Shown: positions 10,473 to 21,645 of the stretch, one piece after another
How the letters are laid out: the number at the start of each line of letters is the position of its first letter
Numbering within the stretch: the stretch's first letter is position 1
From: Cubamyces lactineus
Taxonomy: Eukaryota; Basidiomycota; Agaricomycetes; Polyporales; Polyporaceae
DNA length: 64,000 bases
Assembly: GCA_022376465.1 (NCBI GenBank)
Contig: JACDTU010000022.1
Span: 186,001 to 250,000 of the forward strand
Direction: 5' to 3'
The notes under the pieces: model-generated
Databases searched by the model: none
What the model saw: the letters and a program-made list of their open reading frames with translations, nothing else
Told to the model about the DNA's origin: nothing
Made by a program: the position numbers and the translations under genes

Positions 10473-12966
10473 ATGGATATCGCTCACAGCGACGTCGAGA
10501 TGACCCCCAACGACCTTCCAGACCGGAGGGAGTCGGCGGGATCAGCTTCTCCCTCCCCGGGCGCGTCCTCTTCCTCATCGTCCTCGTCGCCAGCGCACGA
10601 CTCCCCCCACCCCGCCACCCACGACCACGCCTCCTCTGCTGCCGAACACGCACCCTCCACCGAGCCTGTCGACGGCTCGGCGTCGTCCAGCGAGGCCGCC
10701 TTGCCCGCTGAGGGCGCGAAGGGCAAAAAGTCAAAGCCATCATCTTCCAACGTAGCCGCTGCGGCGACGAGCGCTAAACCCAAGTCCACCAAATCCGCCG
10801 CTCCTCGTGCCCCTTCGCCATCTCCGCCCCCGCCCCCGTCGCGCCGCCCGCTCCAGACGATCCGGCTCGACATCCAGCTCGGCGGCCCCGAGGACTATGA
10901 AGTGAACATCGCCGATCTCGCAAAGGCCACGGGCCAGCGTCCGGCGACGCCCGTCCTAGAGCCGAAGCCCGACACTTCGGACGAGAGCGAGGGCGACGAC
11001 GAGGGCGAGACGAAGCACAAGACCAAGAAACGCAAGAAGGTCCGTCTCATACTGCAAGCCAACGTCGATACGGCGACGCTCACGCTACCCCGACAGCGGA
11101 GACACCATGCTTCTGAGTACTACGACACCACCGACCCTTTTATCGATGACTCGGAGCTCGCGCAGGACGAGCGCACGTTCTTCGCGCAGACCAAGCAGAA
11201 AGGGTTCTATGTGTCGAGCGGACAGGTCGCTCTGCTCAATAAGTTCGTGCTCTTCGTCGGTTATACCGGTGTTGGACTAACATGTCCACAGAGCTCCTCA
11301 ACGGAAGCCGAAGTCGAAGAAGGTTAATATACTTGCGCCGTCGGCCTCCGTAACGGCCGCACTCTCGACTGCGACTCTTCCATTACCAGCGCTGTCTGCT
11401 TCTGCAGGGCCATCTACCAAGCTAAAGGCGGAGGACGGTTCGCATGACGCCCCTATCGCCCTCCTGTCTGATGCGGAGGAGGTGAGCGGTAAGCTCAAGC
11501 GCAAGATGAGCGAGACGCAATCGGTCGCGAGCAGTGCTGCTGAAGGCAACGTCAAGAAGAAGCGGAAGACCGTGGAGATTGTGAGTGCTCAAGCTCTTCA
11601 TATCGTGTCTCCGTCTTCGTCATTCCACCAATGTGGGAAGCCGTTCATTTGCTTCTCATCAACTATATGCGCATATATCGGTCACTTCTTACATGTCAAG
11701 CATTCAGTAATTATTAGTCCTTGTATCGTTCTGCCGATACGACAACATGTGTAGCTCGGCTCGCTTCATGTCGTATTTCTTTCGCTTTGCGCGCGAGTGC
11801 TGACCTGAAATACGTTGCAGCGACCATTCCACCCAGAGCTGGAACAAGCGATTGGGGTCCTCAAGGAAGCAATAGCGAAGGAGAACTGGGATGTCAAAGG
11901 CAAGTTCCCTCCCGGGCTGAAACCACTACTCGGACAGGTCGCGCTCAAGGCTGTGATCCTGGGCGAGTACGACGACAATTTCTTCAACCTCATGCCCAAG
12001 TTGTTCCCGTATAACAAATTCACGATGACGGTGCGTGATGCATGGGTGCTACATGATCTGTCGCATGCATTCTCAGACGGGGATATACTGGCAGAAACTC
12101 ATCAAGCGGACAATATGGCGTGATCACACAAACCTCCTCATCGATCGACAAAACGCGCTCATCGAGGAGCTCCGTGTGCTGGCTGAGGAGGGGTTCCCCA
12201 AAGCGAAGGAAGAGTGGGAGAAGAGCGTCGCTCAATGGGGTTTGTTTCTCTGCCTCATACATCCGCACCCAGTCGATTCACACATACTGCAGAGAAACGT
12301 CAGGAGCGCGCGAAGGCCGAAACAGGCGCCGAGCACACGAACGGCGTCGCACACTCTGCAGAAGGATCGCCGGCGGCGAGCGACACCCAGGCGACACCTA
12401 TGCTCGGAGACGCATCGCTCGAGAGCCGCCCGTCGTTGGACGACGGTGCGGACCATGAGGACGGTGGCGTGGCAGGCGGCAAGGGTGGCCGGGACTCCCA
12501 TCCGCCAGCGAAACGCTATCGCCTCACGGACCAGATGAAGCAGATCATCTGGCAGCTTGTCTGCCTCAGCAACGAGTGCTGTCGGATTGAGAACGAGAAG
12601 AAGTGAGTAAATCGTGTTGCGTGGTTGACGCATCAATGCTGATAGGACGCCTATCTAGCTCGCTCGAGGGCTCGAACCAGATCGTGAGCGACCAGGGCGT
12701 GCGCAAGACCCTGTACCAGAAGGTGGGTCAGGAAGTGTGTTGCTATGGCGTGGCATCGGTGCTCATCAGTGTGATAAACAAGATCGTCGCTGCGTTCCCC
12801 GACGGCTGGTTGTCATCCGGCCAGATCTCACGAGAAGGTGCGTTCTCCTCCTCGCTCGCTTCCTCAGCCCGTGTCTCAGATTCACTTACGCTGCGTTGCG
12901 TTGCGTTGCGTTGCAGTGAGCGTGATGAAGAAGAAATACGAGAAGGAATCGATGGAGGTCGATTGA
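10473..12966 (+). CDS. HPC2: HPC2/ubinuclein-like HIR histone chaperone subunit
   Basis: Eight exons (10473-11242, 11292-11580, 11821-12030, 12095-12239, 12293-12602, 12659-12722, 12783-12837, 12917-12966) give 630 aa. HPC2/ubinuclein binds H3-H4 within the HIR complex and supports replication-independent nucleosome assembly in the nucleus. The N-terminal third is Ser/Pro/Ala-rich and disordered. The Hpc2-related (HUN) domain is clear at about 213-258 (YYDTTDPFIDDSEL, then ERTFFAQTKQKGFYV). Residues about 353-470 form the ubinuclein middle domain (RPFHPELEQAI, KFPPGLKPLLG, WDVKGK). Lys/Arg clusters (KKRKK, KKKRK) may be nuclear localisation signals. The 240-bp second intron is the longest in this gene. 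The last intron ends in a TTGCG repeat. The protein is larger than a bare HUN protein, as is usual in basidiomycetes. Confidence 0.85.
12891..12916 (+). repeat. GCGTT pentanucleotide repeat at a splice acceptor
   Basis: Four GCGTT units run directly into the GCAG acceptor of the last HPC2 intron, so the acceptor sits at the end of a microsatellite. Confidence 0.7.
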
Positions 12967-13957
12967 GCACTCGTTCACTTTTGTCCTTTGGATGCCCAGC
13001 TGCCGCTGTTTTTCGAGCTTCGTCTCGCTTTGTTTTCCATTTCGCTTTTGCTATTTTTTTTTGGCCTGGGCGCGTTCCGCCATGTACAATGTTCGCGCTT
13101 CGCGCTCGGATACTTATTCTGTCCAGTATTATTCGACATACTCGTACGCTTGGTTAGTTACAGATACTGTAGTACGCATGTATGATAATGTAGTGATGCA
13201 ACGTTGATGTGCTGCTTCGACTCTAATCACTGCTCGACGGACGGATAGTAATGTTGTAGATGGTGATCTTGGCGTGATAGTGGTTTACGGTAGGTTGCGA
13301 AAAGGGACCGTGATGCAAAATGGACATTCAGGGGATTGAACCCTGGACCTCACGCATGCGAAGCGTGCGCGCTACCACTGTGCCAAATGCCCGTTGCATT
13401 GTCATACGGGCAATGTATTCCGACGCTGCCGCTTCTACTACTTGCGAGACAGACAAATACCAATACTGTGCGTATTCAAATTGGGAGATGCGCCCATTTT
13501 GAAGTTGCTGATGAGAGCAGACGAGCAGGTGTGCATGGTGTGCACGACGTCTGAGGAAAGCGGAGGAGACTGCGGGGTGACCCCTATCCGGCAACCCATG
13601 CAGAGAGTAGGCGCTGGCTGACGTCCTCTGCCGAGCTGTAATATTCCCAGTCAGCACACGGACGTGAAGGGCCATAAAGCTGGTGCACGGAGAGTGGTCA
13701 GACATATCGTCCCCAGCATTCGCCCGTCTCCTGAGCTGCCCATTCTCCTTTCGCTCTATTCCCGGGCTCTGCTCAAACACATCGTGCGACACCCGCGCAG
13801 TCCTAGCTGACAGAGACGCCCGGCCGTAGGTGGAAAGCTTAATTGCCGTGACGCAGAAGCGGAGTATGAAGTCCTCGAGGCGTGGTCAGTACTTGAGTTG
13901 CGCACACTCGGCCCTCTCTCCCCAGCATCGCTCACTCCTCCCTCCCTTTAACCCCCC
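12967..13957. other. Intergenic HPC2-acyl-CoA synthetase
   Basis: Holds the T-rich HPC2 3' end, one tRNA-Ala gene on the minus strand (13321-13392) and the promoter of the acyl-CoA synthetase. No protein gene recognised. Confidence 0.5.
13321..13392 (-). tRNA. tRNA-Ala (anticodon CGC)
   Basis: The minus strand folds as a full cloverleaf of 72 nt without intron. Acceptor stem GGGCATT pairs with AATGTCC (one G-T), discriminator A. The anticodon arm is CACGC-TTCGCAT-GCGTG, so the anticodon is CGC, which reads GCG (Ala). The T arm is CAGGG-TTCAATC-CCCTG. Four T residues follow the 3' end as a Pol III terminator. It is identical over its whole length to the tRNA at 19643. Confidence 0.93.
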
Positions 13958-16314
13958 ATGGCGACAGCGACGAAGAACAACATCTATGGCTTCCCCGGCT
14001 CCATCGAGGTTGGCCCGGAGAAGGTCGACGGCGCGACCCGCATCCGTCGCCTTCGTATGACCAAGGACAACCTCACCACGCAGCCCATGGAGGGCATTGA
14101 CATCGTCCCGGACGTCCTCGACTACGCTGCGCGTACGCACGGAAACAAGGACTCGTACGGATACCGTGAGGTCGTGGGCATCCACGAGGAGAAGAAGGAC
14201 GTCAAGAAGGTCGTAGGTGGCAAGGAGGTCACCGAGACCAAGACTTGGAAGTACTTTGAGCTCAGCGACTACAAGTACCTCTCTTTTGTGCAGGTCAAGG
14301 AGGCTGCGCAAGAGGTCGCCGGCGGGTTACTCAAGCTCGGGGTCAAGAAGGAGGACATCATCAACGTCTACGCGGCTACTAGGTACGTGCACCCTCCGTC
14401 ACACCCTGATGCGTCCCTCTCATGGCCCTTCCCAGCCCCAATTGGCAGCTTATGTCCTGGGGGTGCAATCTCATCGGCACCGCTATTGCTACCGCATATG
14501 ATACTCTCGGCGAGTCTGGTCTCCAGCATTCACTCAACGAGCCCGAGTGCGTAGGCATCTTCACCAACGCCGAGCTCCTGCCAGTCGTTGCAAACGTTGC
14601 CGCCAATGTACCATCACTCCGTTTGGTCATGTACGACGGCGAGCCCAAACAGGAGCTCGTCGACAAGATCAAGGCTGCACGGGATACCATTCAGGTCATT
14701 TCCCTGGACGAGGTTCGCAAGCTGGGCAAGGGCACCTCCCCAGAAGATCTCAAGGACCGGCGGCCATCCCCCACTGATGTCTCGTGTATTATGTACACGA
14801 GTGGTACGACCGGCCCTCCGAAGGGTGTCGTGATTACCCACAGCAACCTCATTGCTTCTGTGGGTGCCGTGTACCAGCTTCTCGGACACCACCTCCGGGC
14901 AGAGGACACGTTCATCGCGTACCTCCCGCTCTCGCACATCCTCGAGTTCGTCGTCGAGCTCTGCCTGTTCTTCGTGGGCATGACGTTCGGGTACGGCCGC
15001 GTGAAGACGCTGACGGACGCGTCCGTGCGTAACTGTGTCGGCGACATCCGAGCGTTCAAGCCCTCGATTATGATCGGCGTTCCCGCTGTTTGGGAGATGA
15101 TCCGCAAGGGCATCATGGCGAAGATCAACTCGGGCGGCACGTTCAAGAAGAGCGTCTTCAGCGGCGCGTACTCCGTCAAGAAGGCCGGCGTGCCCGGCCT
15201 CAGCCAGCTCGTCGACTCTGCCATCTTCAGCCAGATCAAGTCAGCCACCGGCGGCAAGCTCCGCCTTGCGCTCTCTGGCGGCGCGGCGCTGAGCGCAGAG
15301 ACGCAGGAATTCTTGTCCGTCGCGCTCGTGACCGTCCTGCAGGGTGCGCCACGTTCCCCCAAAATATACTAATGAGCGCGAGTGCTGACTGCGTGGCAGG
15401 CTACGGCATGACGGAGTCGTGCGGCATGTGCGCGATCATGCCCCCCGAGTTCATGCAGTACAACACCGTCGGCCTGCCCCTGCCCTCGATTGAGATCAAG
15501 CTGCTCGACGTCCCCGAGGCTGGGTACAGGTCGACGAACAACCCGCCGCAGGGCGAGGTCTGCATCCGCGGCCCCTCTGTGACGAAGGGCTACTACAAGC
15601 GTGATGACCTCAACAACGATGAGAACATCTTCACGAAGGACGGCTGGCTCAGGACCGGTGACGTTGGCCAGTGGAATGCCGACGGCACACTCAGCCTGGT
15701 CGATCGGTACGTTCACTGAGTCGAGCCCTACACATCCATTCACTGACAGTTAAAACAGGATCAAGAACTTGGTCAAGCTCCAGGGTGGCGAGGTACAACT
15801 GTTTGGTAAATGTAACTTACGTGGTGGCTGACGCATCCCGCAGTACATCGCCCTCGAGCGCCTCGAGTCGATCTACAAGTCGTGCAACCTCGTCTCGAAC
15901 ATCTGCGTGCACGCGAACTCGAACGCGAAGCAGCCGATGGCGATCATCATCCCGCACGACGCGCACCTGCGGCAGGCGCTCGAGGCGAAGAGCGTCGCGG
16001 GCGTCGACGCCAAGGCGTCGCTGCCGGACCTCTGCCACAGCGACGCGGTCGCCGAGTTTGTGCTGAAGGAGTGCAACGCGGTCGGGAAGAAGAACGGGTT
16101 CAAGCCGATGGAGCTCCTCCAGGCCGTCGTGCTCACCCCCGAGGAGTGGACTCCCGAGAGCGGGCTCGTGACTGCGGCGCAGAAGGTGCAGCGCAAGAAG
16201 GTCGCGGAGGCATTCGACAAGGAGATCAAGGTACGCCTCGCCTGTTCGGTGCTGTGGAGTGTTCCGTAGCTGACCATGTTCTTCAATCCATAGGCCGTCT
16301 ACAAGTTCGATTGA
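13958..16314 (+). CDS. FAA1: Long-chain fatty acid-CoA ligase
   Basis: Six exons (13958-14382, 14436-15343, 15400-15706, 15759-15792, 15844-16230, 16294-16314) give 693 aa, the usual FAA length. The enzyme activates long-chain fatty acids with ATP and CoA for lipid synthesis or oxidation. Seen: the ATP/AMP loop YTSGTTGPPKG (about 262-272), LPLSHILEFVVEL, GYGMTESCG (about 445) and DGWLRTGDVG followed by DRIKNLVKLQGGE, the fatty-acyl-CoA synthetase C-terminal signature. TAYDTLGESGLQHSL matches the yeast Faa1-Faa4 group. The end, VYKFD, is not a peroxisomal signal, so a cytosolic, ER or lipid-droplet role is more likely than a peroxisomal one. The last exon encodes only six residues and the stop. 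The symbol marks the family; Faa1 and Faa4 cannot be told apart here. Confidence 0.92.
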
Positions 16315-17292
16315 GGTCCCAGTTTAGACGAACTACATCTGGTCGTTCGGCCTTCCGTATATCTCCCGCCCCCATCTTCCTGCCTGTCCATATAGTACCA
16401 GCATCCTTCACTCTACCTCGTCGTTGTACCATACTATATTCCCTGGCCATCCCTCCTCAGTTCTCAGCCTCCTCTAGCGCACCGTGCCCCCGTAGGATGT
16501 CCGTTTCTTTTTCTCCTTCTGTGTCTTGTGTCGCAACAGATTCCCGGATGGTCCAGTTCAATGCCAGTTGTACTTTGTTGTTCGCTAGATGATACACACG
16601 CGTTCGTTCTTCCCGAAATGCGGCAGTACTAGTCAGTCAGCTTGGGCAATAGGTAGGCGCTCTTGAGCTTTAAGATGTAGGAGCGCCAGCTAGCGCGCGC
16701 CCTTGCATGGACATATCATCCACATCTACTCGGTGAGTACGAATTATCCACCTGGGTGCCACGTTCTGACGAGAACACTAGTGCGCGCACGGATTGGCCT
16801 AAGTACTCACCTGGCATGGTCCGGAGTGATACAACTCACGCCGCGCGCAGCGCCCACATTGCCAGTGGATAGCGTCTATGTCGGCAGATAAGGCCTTAAG
16901 GTCTGGGCAAGAGGCCAACTGAATATCATCATCACAAGATGCACCCGGCGTTGCCACTGCCGTGACACTGACAGCCCCATCGAAACTTCCCGTTACGAGC
17001 CTCAAGGCAGGTTCCACGCATCATCAGCCCCCGCTCGGACGTCCTGCACGCTACACTGTATAGCTAAATGTGTGCGAACTTCCACGCGCGAACTCGCCAC
17101 TTGGCGGGCGGCGGGCGTATCATGCGCGCGAATCGCGATCTGCTCCAAAGTTCGCTGCGAAACGGCTTGGGAGTCCGAGATACCCGTGGTCCCCTGTCTG
17201 CCACTAGGAGCCGTCGTATTGTATAAAGTCCTCGCGGCGGGCCTGCATCCTCAGCCCAATCGAAGCCCTTAGGCCTCAGGCCTTTCCATCCC
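16315..17292. other. Intergenic acyl-CoA synthetase-P450
   Basis: Pyrimidine-rich 3' end of the ligase gene, then the P450 promoter with a TATA box at 17222. No further gene was recognised. Confidence 0.5.
17222..17228 (+). promoter_or_regulatory. TATA box of the P450 gene
   Basis: TATAAAG about 70 bp before the P450 start codon. Confidence 0.45.
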
Positions 17293-19462
17293 ATGGCAGC
17301 GTTCTCGACCATTGCGGCGGTGCTGGTAGGTCTTGCCGTTATCCTGTATCATCGTGCCCAGCGGCGAGGCGTTCGGTACCCACCAGGCCCCCCGGGCTTG
17401 CCCCTCGTCGGGAATACGCTCGACGTGCCGTCCCCGAAGGAGTATCCGTGGTTGAAGTACCACGAGATGTGCAAACAATATGGTGTGGCGCAGTGAATCC
17501 TGTGGGGACACGTTTGACAAGGGGCTGAGAGCCGTGTTACTCTGTAGGGACGGAGATCTTGCGCCTCAACGCGTTGGGTACGAACATCATCGTGATCGAC
17601 ACGCTTAAGCCTGCCCTGGAGCTGCTCGACAAACGGTCTGCTAAATACTCGGACAGGTTGGCCGCGAGTGCGTAGAGTTGCTCAGTCGGTGTCGCTCACG
17701 ACGATTATACAGACCTAGGATGATCATGCTAAACGAGTTGTGAGTAATCCAGGATGCACAAAGCGTATCGTTCCCCAGTTGACACAACATGGTCCTCCCC
17801 AGGGCCGGGTTTGGCTGGAACTTTGGTAGCATGGAGTACGGCGAGACCTGGCGCGAATGCAGGAAAATGACCCACCGCGAGTTCCACGCTGGGCCGTTCA
17901 AGCGGTACCGCCCCATCCTCTTTAAGAACGCGTGCGACTTCTTGCGTCGCCTTCGTAGCGGGCGCGGGACTGTACCAGCACACCTGAAGCAGTAAGTACC
18001 ACCTTGGATAAATACACGCCATTCGGATCTTCTATGAGAGGTTCACGATGCATCTAAAGTGTCGTTGGGGCAAACATCATGGAGATCGTGTACGACATCA
18101 AGGTCCTCCCCGAGCACGATCCGTTCATCAAGCTGGCCGAGGCTGGCCAGGAATGCGTTGGAAGATCGACCACTGGGGGCTTGTACCTCGTAGAGCTGCT
18201 GCCATTCCGTGCGCGACTACTCAAACTCTAGAATATGCAGGTCCTGAAGCCGCGTTACAGTGCAGTATATGCCCTCCTGGCTTCCGGGCGCTGGTTTCAA
18301 GAGGCAAGCTGCGGTATGGCGTCAGGCTGCGGATAAGCAGCTGCATGTGGCGTACGACGACTTCCTTCAACGCATGGTATCGTCGTCTTTCACTTGTATT
18401 ATCGATCACAGGGCTGACAGAGCCGCAGAAACAGGGGAAGGTCGAGAGCCATTGCATGGCGAAGTCTCTGATTGACTCGTATGGCCTAGACGACCCTGTC
18501 ACGAGTGAGCGCATGCGAGCCACTACGGCGACCATGTACATGGGTAGGCCTCGTCTCACAGGCGTTAGCTCGAACTGACTTACTGGACTCTGCGACCAGG
18601 TGGTGCTGAAACGGTGACATCCAAGATATTCTCGGCGCTCGTACTGTTTGCTCACCTGGGTGCTCACGCAGACGGCTGCAGCCCTCCACACTTTCTTCCT
18701 CGCAATGGCGCTCTACCCCGAAGTGCAAGCAAAAGCAGGGCAAGAAATGGACACTGTGCTCGGCTCGGGAAAGCTCCCAACGTTCGATGACTTTGGTACC
18801 CTGCCCTACATTGACGCGGTTGTCAGGGAGCTCTTGCGCTGGTACCCCATCGTGCCCCTCCGTACGTACGCCTTGCTGCCGCGCGTCGATAGCATTGCCC
18901 TGACAGGCATCACCAGTGATTCCGCACAGATTGAGCACAGACGATGTCTATGAGGGATATTTTCTCGACAAGGGCTCCTTTGTCATGGTCAACATCTGGT
19001 GAGCACACTAGCCTCAGATACTATCGAGAAGGCACTCGTACTCACTATATCACGCAGGGCCATACTACACGACGAAGAACGGTACAAAGAGCCCTCCACA
19101 TTCAACCCCGACAGATTCCTCAAAGACGGCGCGCTCGATCCAGACATATTCGACCCGCGAGAGGTCGCATTCGGCTTCGGTCGACGCATCTGCCCCGGCT
19201 TGCACATGGCGTACGACGGGATGTGGATCATCGTCGCGACCGTGCTCGCCTGCTTCGAGATCGGCATGCCCATAGATGCGGCTGGCAAGGTATCCGAGCT
19301 GCGTGAAGACTTTGTGAGCAGCTTCGTCTGGTACGTTTTCCAACAAGTCGGTAGGGAGCGAGGCGGTAAGGCTGATCGCTTGGGGTCAGCGAACCGAAGC
19401 CTTTCGTTTGTGATATCCGCCTCCGCTCGAAGGCCCATGCATCCCTATTTAACAACGAGTAA
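17293..19462 (+). CDS. Cytochrome P450 monooxygenase
   Basis: Twelve exons (17293-17482, 17548-17656, 17713-17739, 17803-17991, 18060-18208, 18261-18376, 18429-18543, 18600-18613, 18672-18861, 18917-18998, 19058-19330, 19390-19462) give 508 aa, a full-length microsomal P450. An N-terminal membrane helix (about residues 4-20) is followed by the proline hinge YPPGPPGLPLVGN. The I-helix carries GGAETT, the K-helix ELLRWYP with the ExxR pair, then PHRLSTDDVYEGY and the FNPDRF block. The heme loop is FGFGRRICPGLH with axial Cys439. It resembles the large basidiomycete families annotated as O-methylsterigmatocystin oxidoreductase-like; substrate unknown. Two exons are tiny (27 and 14 bp), so automatic prediction may break this gene, yet no disabling change is seen. 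It lies between the ligase gene and tRNA-Ala with no partner biosynthetic gene. Confidence 0.88.
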
Positions 19463-19895
19463 TAACAATTGTGATTTGATTCCGATGCTAGTTTTCCTTG
19501 GGCTATCTATCGCACAGAAATGAGCAGGTGCGGAAGATGATGGCAGGACCATAGACTATAAGAGTTGCCGCCAAAACAAGTGTTCAGAGATGAAATGTTT
19601 TGTTGCGGAGTTTATCACATAAAAATATGCTCACATTAGCTCGGGCATTTGGCACAGTGGTAGCGCGCACGCTTCGCATGCGTGAGGTCCAGGGTTCAAT
19701 CCCCTGAATGTCCATTTTTGCCTCACTGATTCCTAGCGAAGTCTAGGCACACCGTTGAGCACATTTTAGATCAATTCAGAATCAATCCCTTCGCTAATGT
19801 TGCTATCGAACACGGTGGTATGAGGTTAATACCCACGTTGGTCGAGCATTGCATTACAGGCACAGGGATATAAGCCCAAAGTGCTGCATTACGAA
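19463..19895. other. Convergent spacer with tRNA
   Basis: The P450 (+) and the esterase (-) converge here. The only gene in the gap is the tRNA-Ala at 19643-19714. Confidence 0.6.
19643..19714 (+). tRNA. tRNA-Ala (anticodon CGC)
   Basis: Second copy, identical over 72 nt to the minus-strand tRNA at 13321 and in opposite orientation. It has the same CGC anticodon, no intron and no encoded CCA, and is followed by TTTTT for Pol III termination. Upstream flanks differ between the copies; a few bases of the 3' flank are similar. Confidence 0.93.
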
Positions 19896-21645
19896 TCATA
19901 CCGGCGTGGCCCAATGCGATTCAGGGCGAAGGCCCCATTCAATCAACCAGTTCTCGAAGAGAGATGCGATCTTCTGGTGCCCGTCGACATTCGGGTGCTG
20001 GTTACTGCGGACATAAGGACGGCGAAGTTGAATCAATGGATGTGAGTTTCACCTGGTACAACAGAAGAGGGGGTACGTACTCGGGGAATACATCCTCCCA
20101 CGTCACCCATCCAGTGGTGTTCACCAGAAACGTGTTACGGTCGCCAGACAGATGCCTGGGGATGATCATCAGGTAAACGCAGAGTTTGCGATGATGATGT
20201 CGTGATTTTACCTGTCTCTGACTATGCGCTCATATTGCCCTCGATAGTAGTAGCTCACGGTACCGTCCGCATTCGGCCAGCCCCACTACCGTTTGCAACA
20301 GCGCACGGCTTAGCAAAGTTACAGGGGAAAGATGCTGGAAGGGCGTACCGGCGTGAAGACGAAGATAGGTTGGAAAGGATAGAGGCCACGTAAGCGATCA
20401 AGGAACGTCAGATACGTCTGTGATGCCAATGAACCACCTGTCGCGGCCTGGTACAGATGCTAGGTACAGCCTACCTGCACGAAGGAGGCGGCCGTTACAT
20501 TCTGCGAAGCGTCGTTCGCCCTGATTATAAGCAAGTTGAGTCAGAGTTCTGGGGACGAAGGAGAATCTCCACGTACCCAATATGAATAATGATGTGAGTG
20601 GGAGCTGGATGGTCGCGGGCGAAGTTCCATGGGGTCGTAAAGTTGTGATCGGTAGTGTAGAAGTAGCCCGTGTCTTCTGTCTGCGACGGTGCCGGAGGTT
20701 TGAAGTCGACATGGTGTCCCCCTCAGTGCTGAGCTGACGTACCTTGAAGAACTGGTATGATAGGCCATGTTCGTTGCCGTAAGATACGATGTCCTGTGGG
20801 AACGAAAGAACGTTCACTTTGGAACCTCATCATACGGGGTGATTCTCGTACGCTCAGAGCCGCTCCTGGCTGTGCATTTACGCGATGTTCTGCTTTGAAG
20901 GCTTCGCCGGTGAGGAAGGGCCATGCCTGGTTGACCCCCTGTGGCAAGAATTGACCCTGTGAACCCGAACCCACACCCTGTGAGTACCGTATTCAATGGC
21001 TATAGGTAGATGGCAGCCTTCAGTGCTTACTGCTGAGAGAGAGTCGCCAATGAATTGCAAGGCCAGCTTCGATGGTGTATAGGGCAGTAACTGAGCCCCC
21101 TTCAGGTTCACAGACTTTCGTGAGCAAGGCCGAACTCAGCGCACGTCATGGAGATCACCTTATTGAGGACGATGCTCTCCAGATTGATGCGGTTGTTCTG
21201 CCAACCTTCGACATTGATACGCACGACGTGCGTCGGACCCCTTGCAGGCGCCTTCCGAGCGGACGAGGGATCGCTCAATGGTATGACGTTCGTGCCCGAG
21301 GATACGTTCACAGTATAGAATGGCGCGTAGTTGACCGAGACCCCGACCGAGGCGAGTGGTGCGGTAGTATGTGGCCCAAGGTTCAGAAGCAACGACTCGA
21401 GGCCGCTGACATGCAGCTTCAAACCGGATCCTGCCCTGTGGAACGCGGTCAGTTTGACACGGTCTGCACGCACTTAGGCTCCAAACCTACCACCAGGTTC
21501 CTGGAGAAGCATCCCAACGGCCATTGAAGTAGATCAACGGGTGGTCGCTGGGAACGACCACGCTCGTCGCGGAAGCTGATGAAGCTGCCAAGCCGTGCGA
21601 GAGCACGAAGCCGCAGGCCAACGCTATACTAGGGAGCACGCGCAT
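19896..21645 (-). CDS. Secreted SGNH/GDSL carbohydrate esterase (CE2-like)
   Basis: Eleven exons on the minus strand (21645-21491, 21435-21159, 21099-21031, 20956-20852, 20793-20743, 20680-20577, 20520-20475, 20417-20349, 20285-20212, 20155-20081, 20004-19896) give 377 aa. The N-terminus is a signal peptide (residues 1 to about 22). Residues about 30-140 look like the beta-sandwich domain found before the catalytic domain in CE2-type esterases. The SGNH blocks follow: FIGDSLSA with nucleophile Ser164, GANDAS near 254-259, and DNQHPNVDGHQ with Asp342 and His345. The likely role is deacetylation of plant cell-wall polysaccharide outside the cell; the exact substrate is inferred only from the family. 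The fourth exon may start 21 bp earlier at an alternative in-frame acceptor, adding seven residues. Other possible names are GDSL lipase or acylhydrolase. Confidence 0.82.

Noticed and set aside
5474..19462. Possible secondary-metabolite cluster (methyltransferase plus P450)
   Set aside because: No polyketide synthase, NRPS, terpene cyclase, transporter or pathway regulator is nearby, and housekeeping genes (HPC2, acyl-CoA synthetase, tRNA) lie between.
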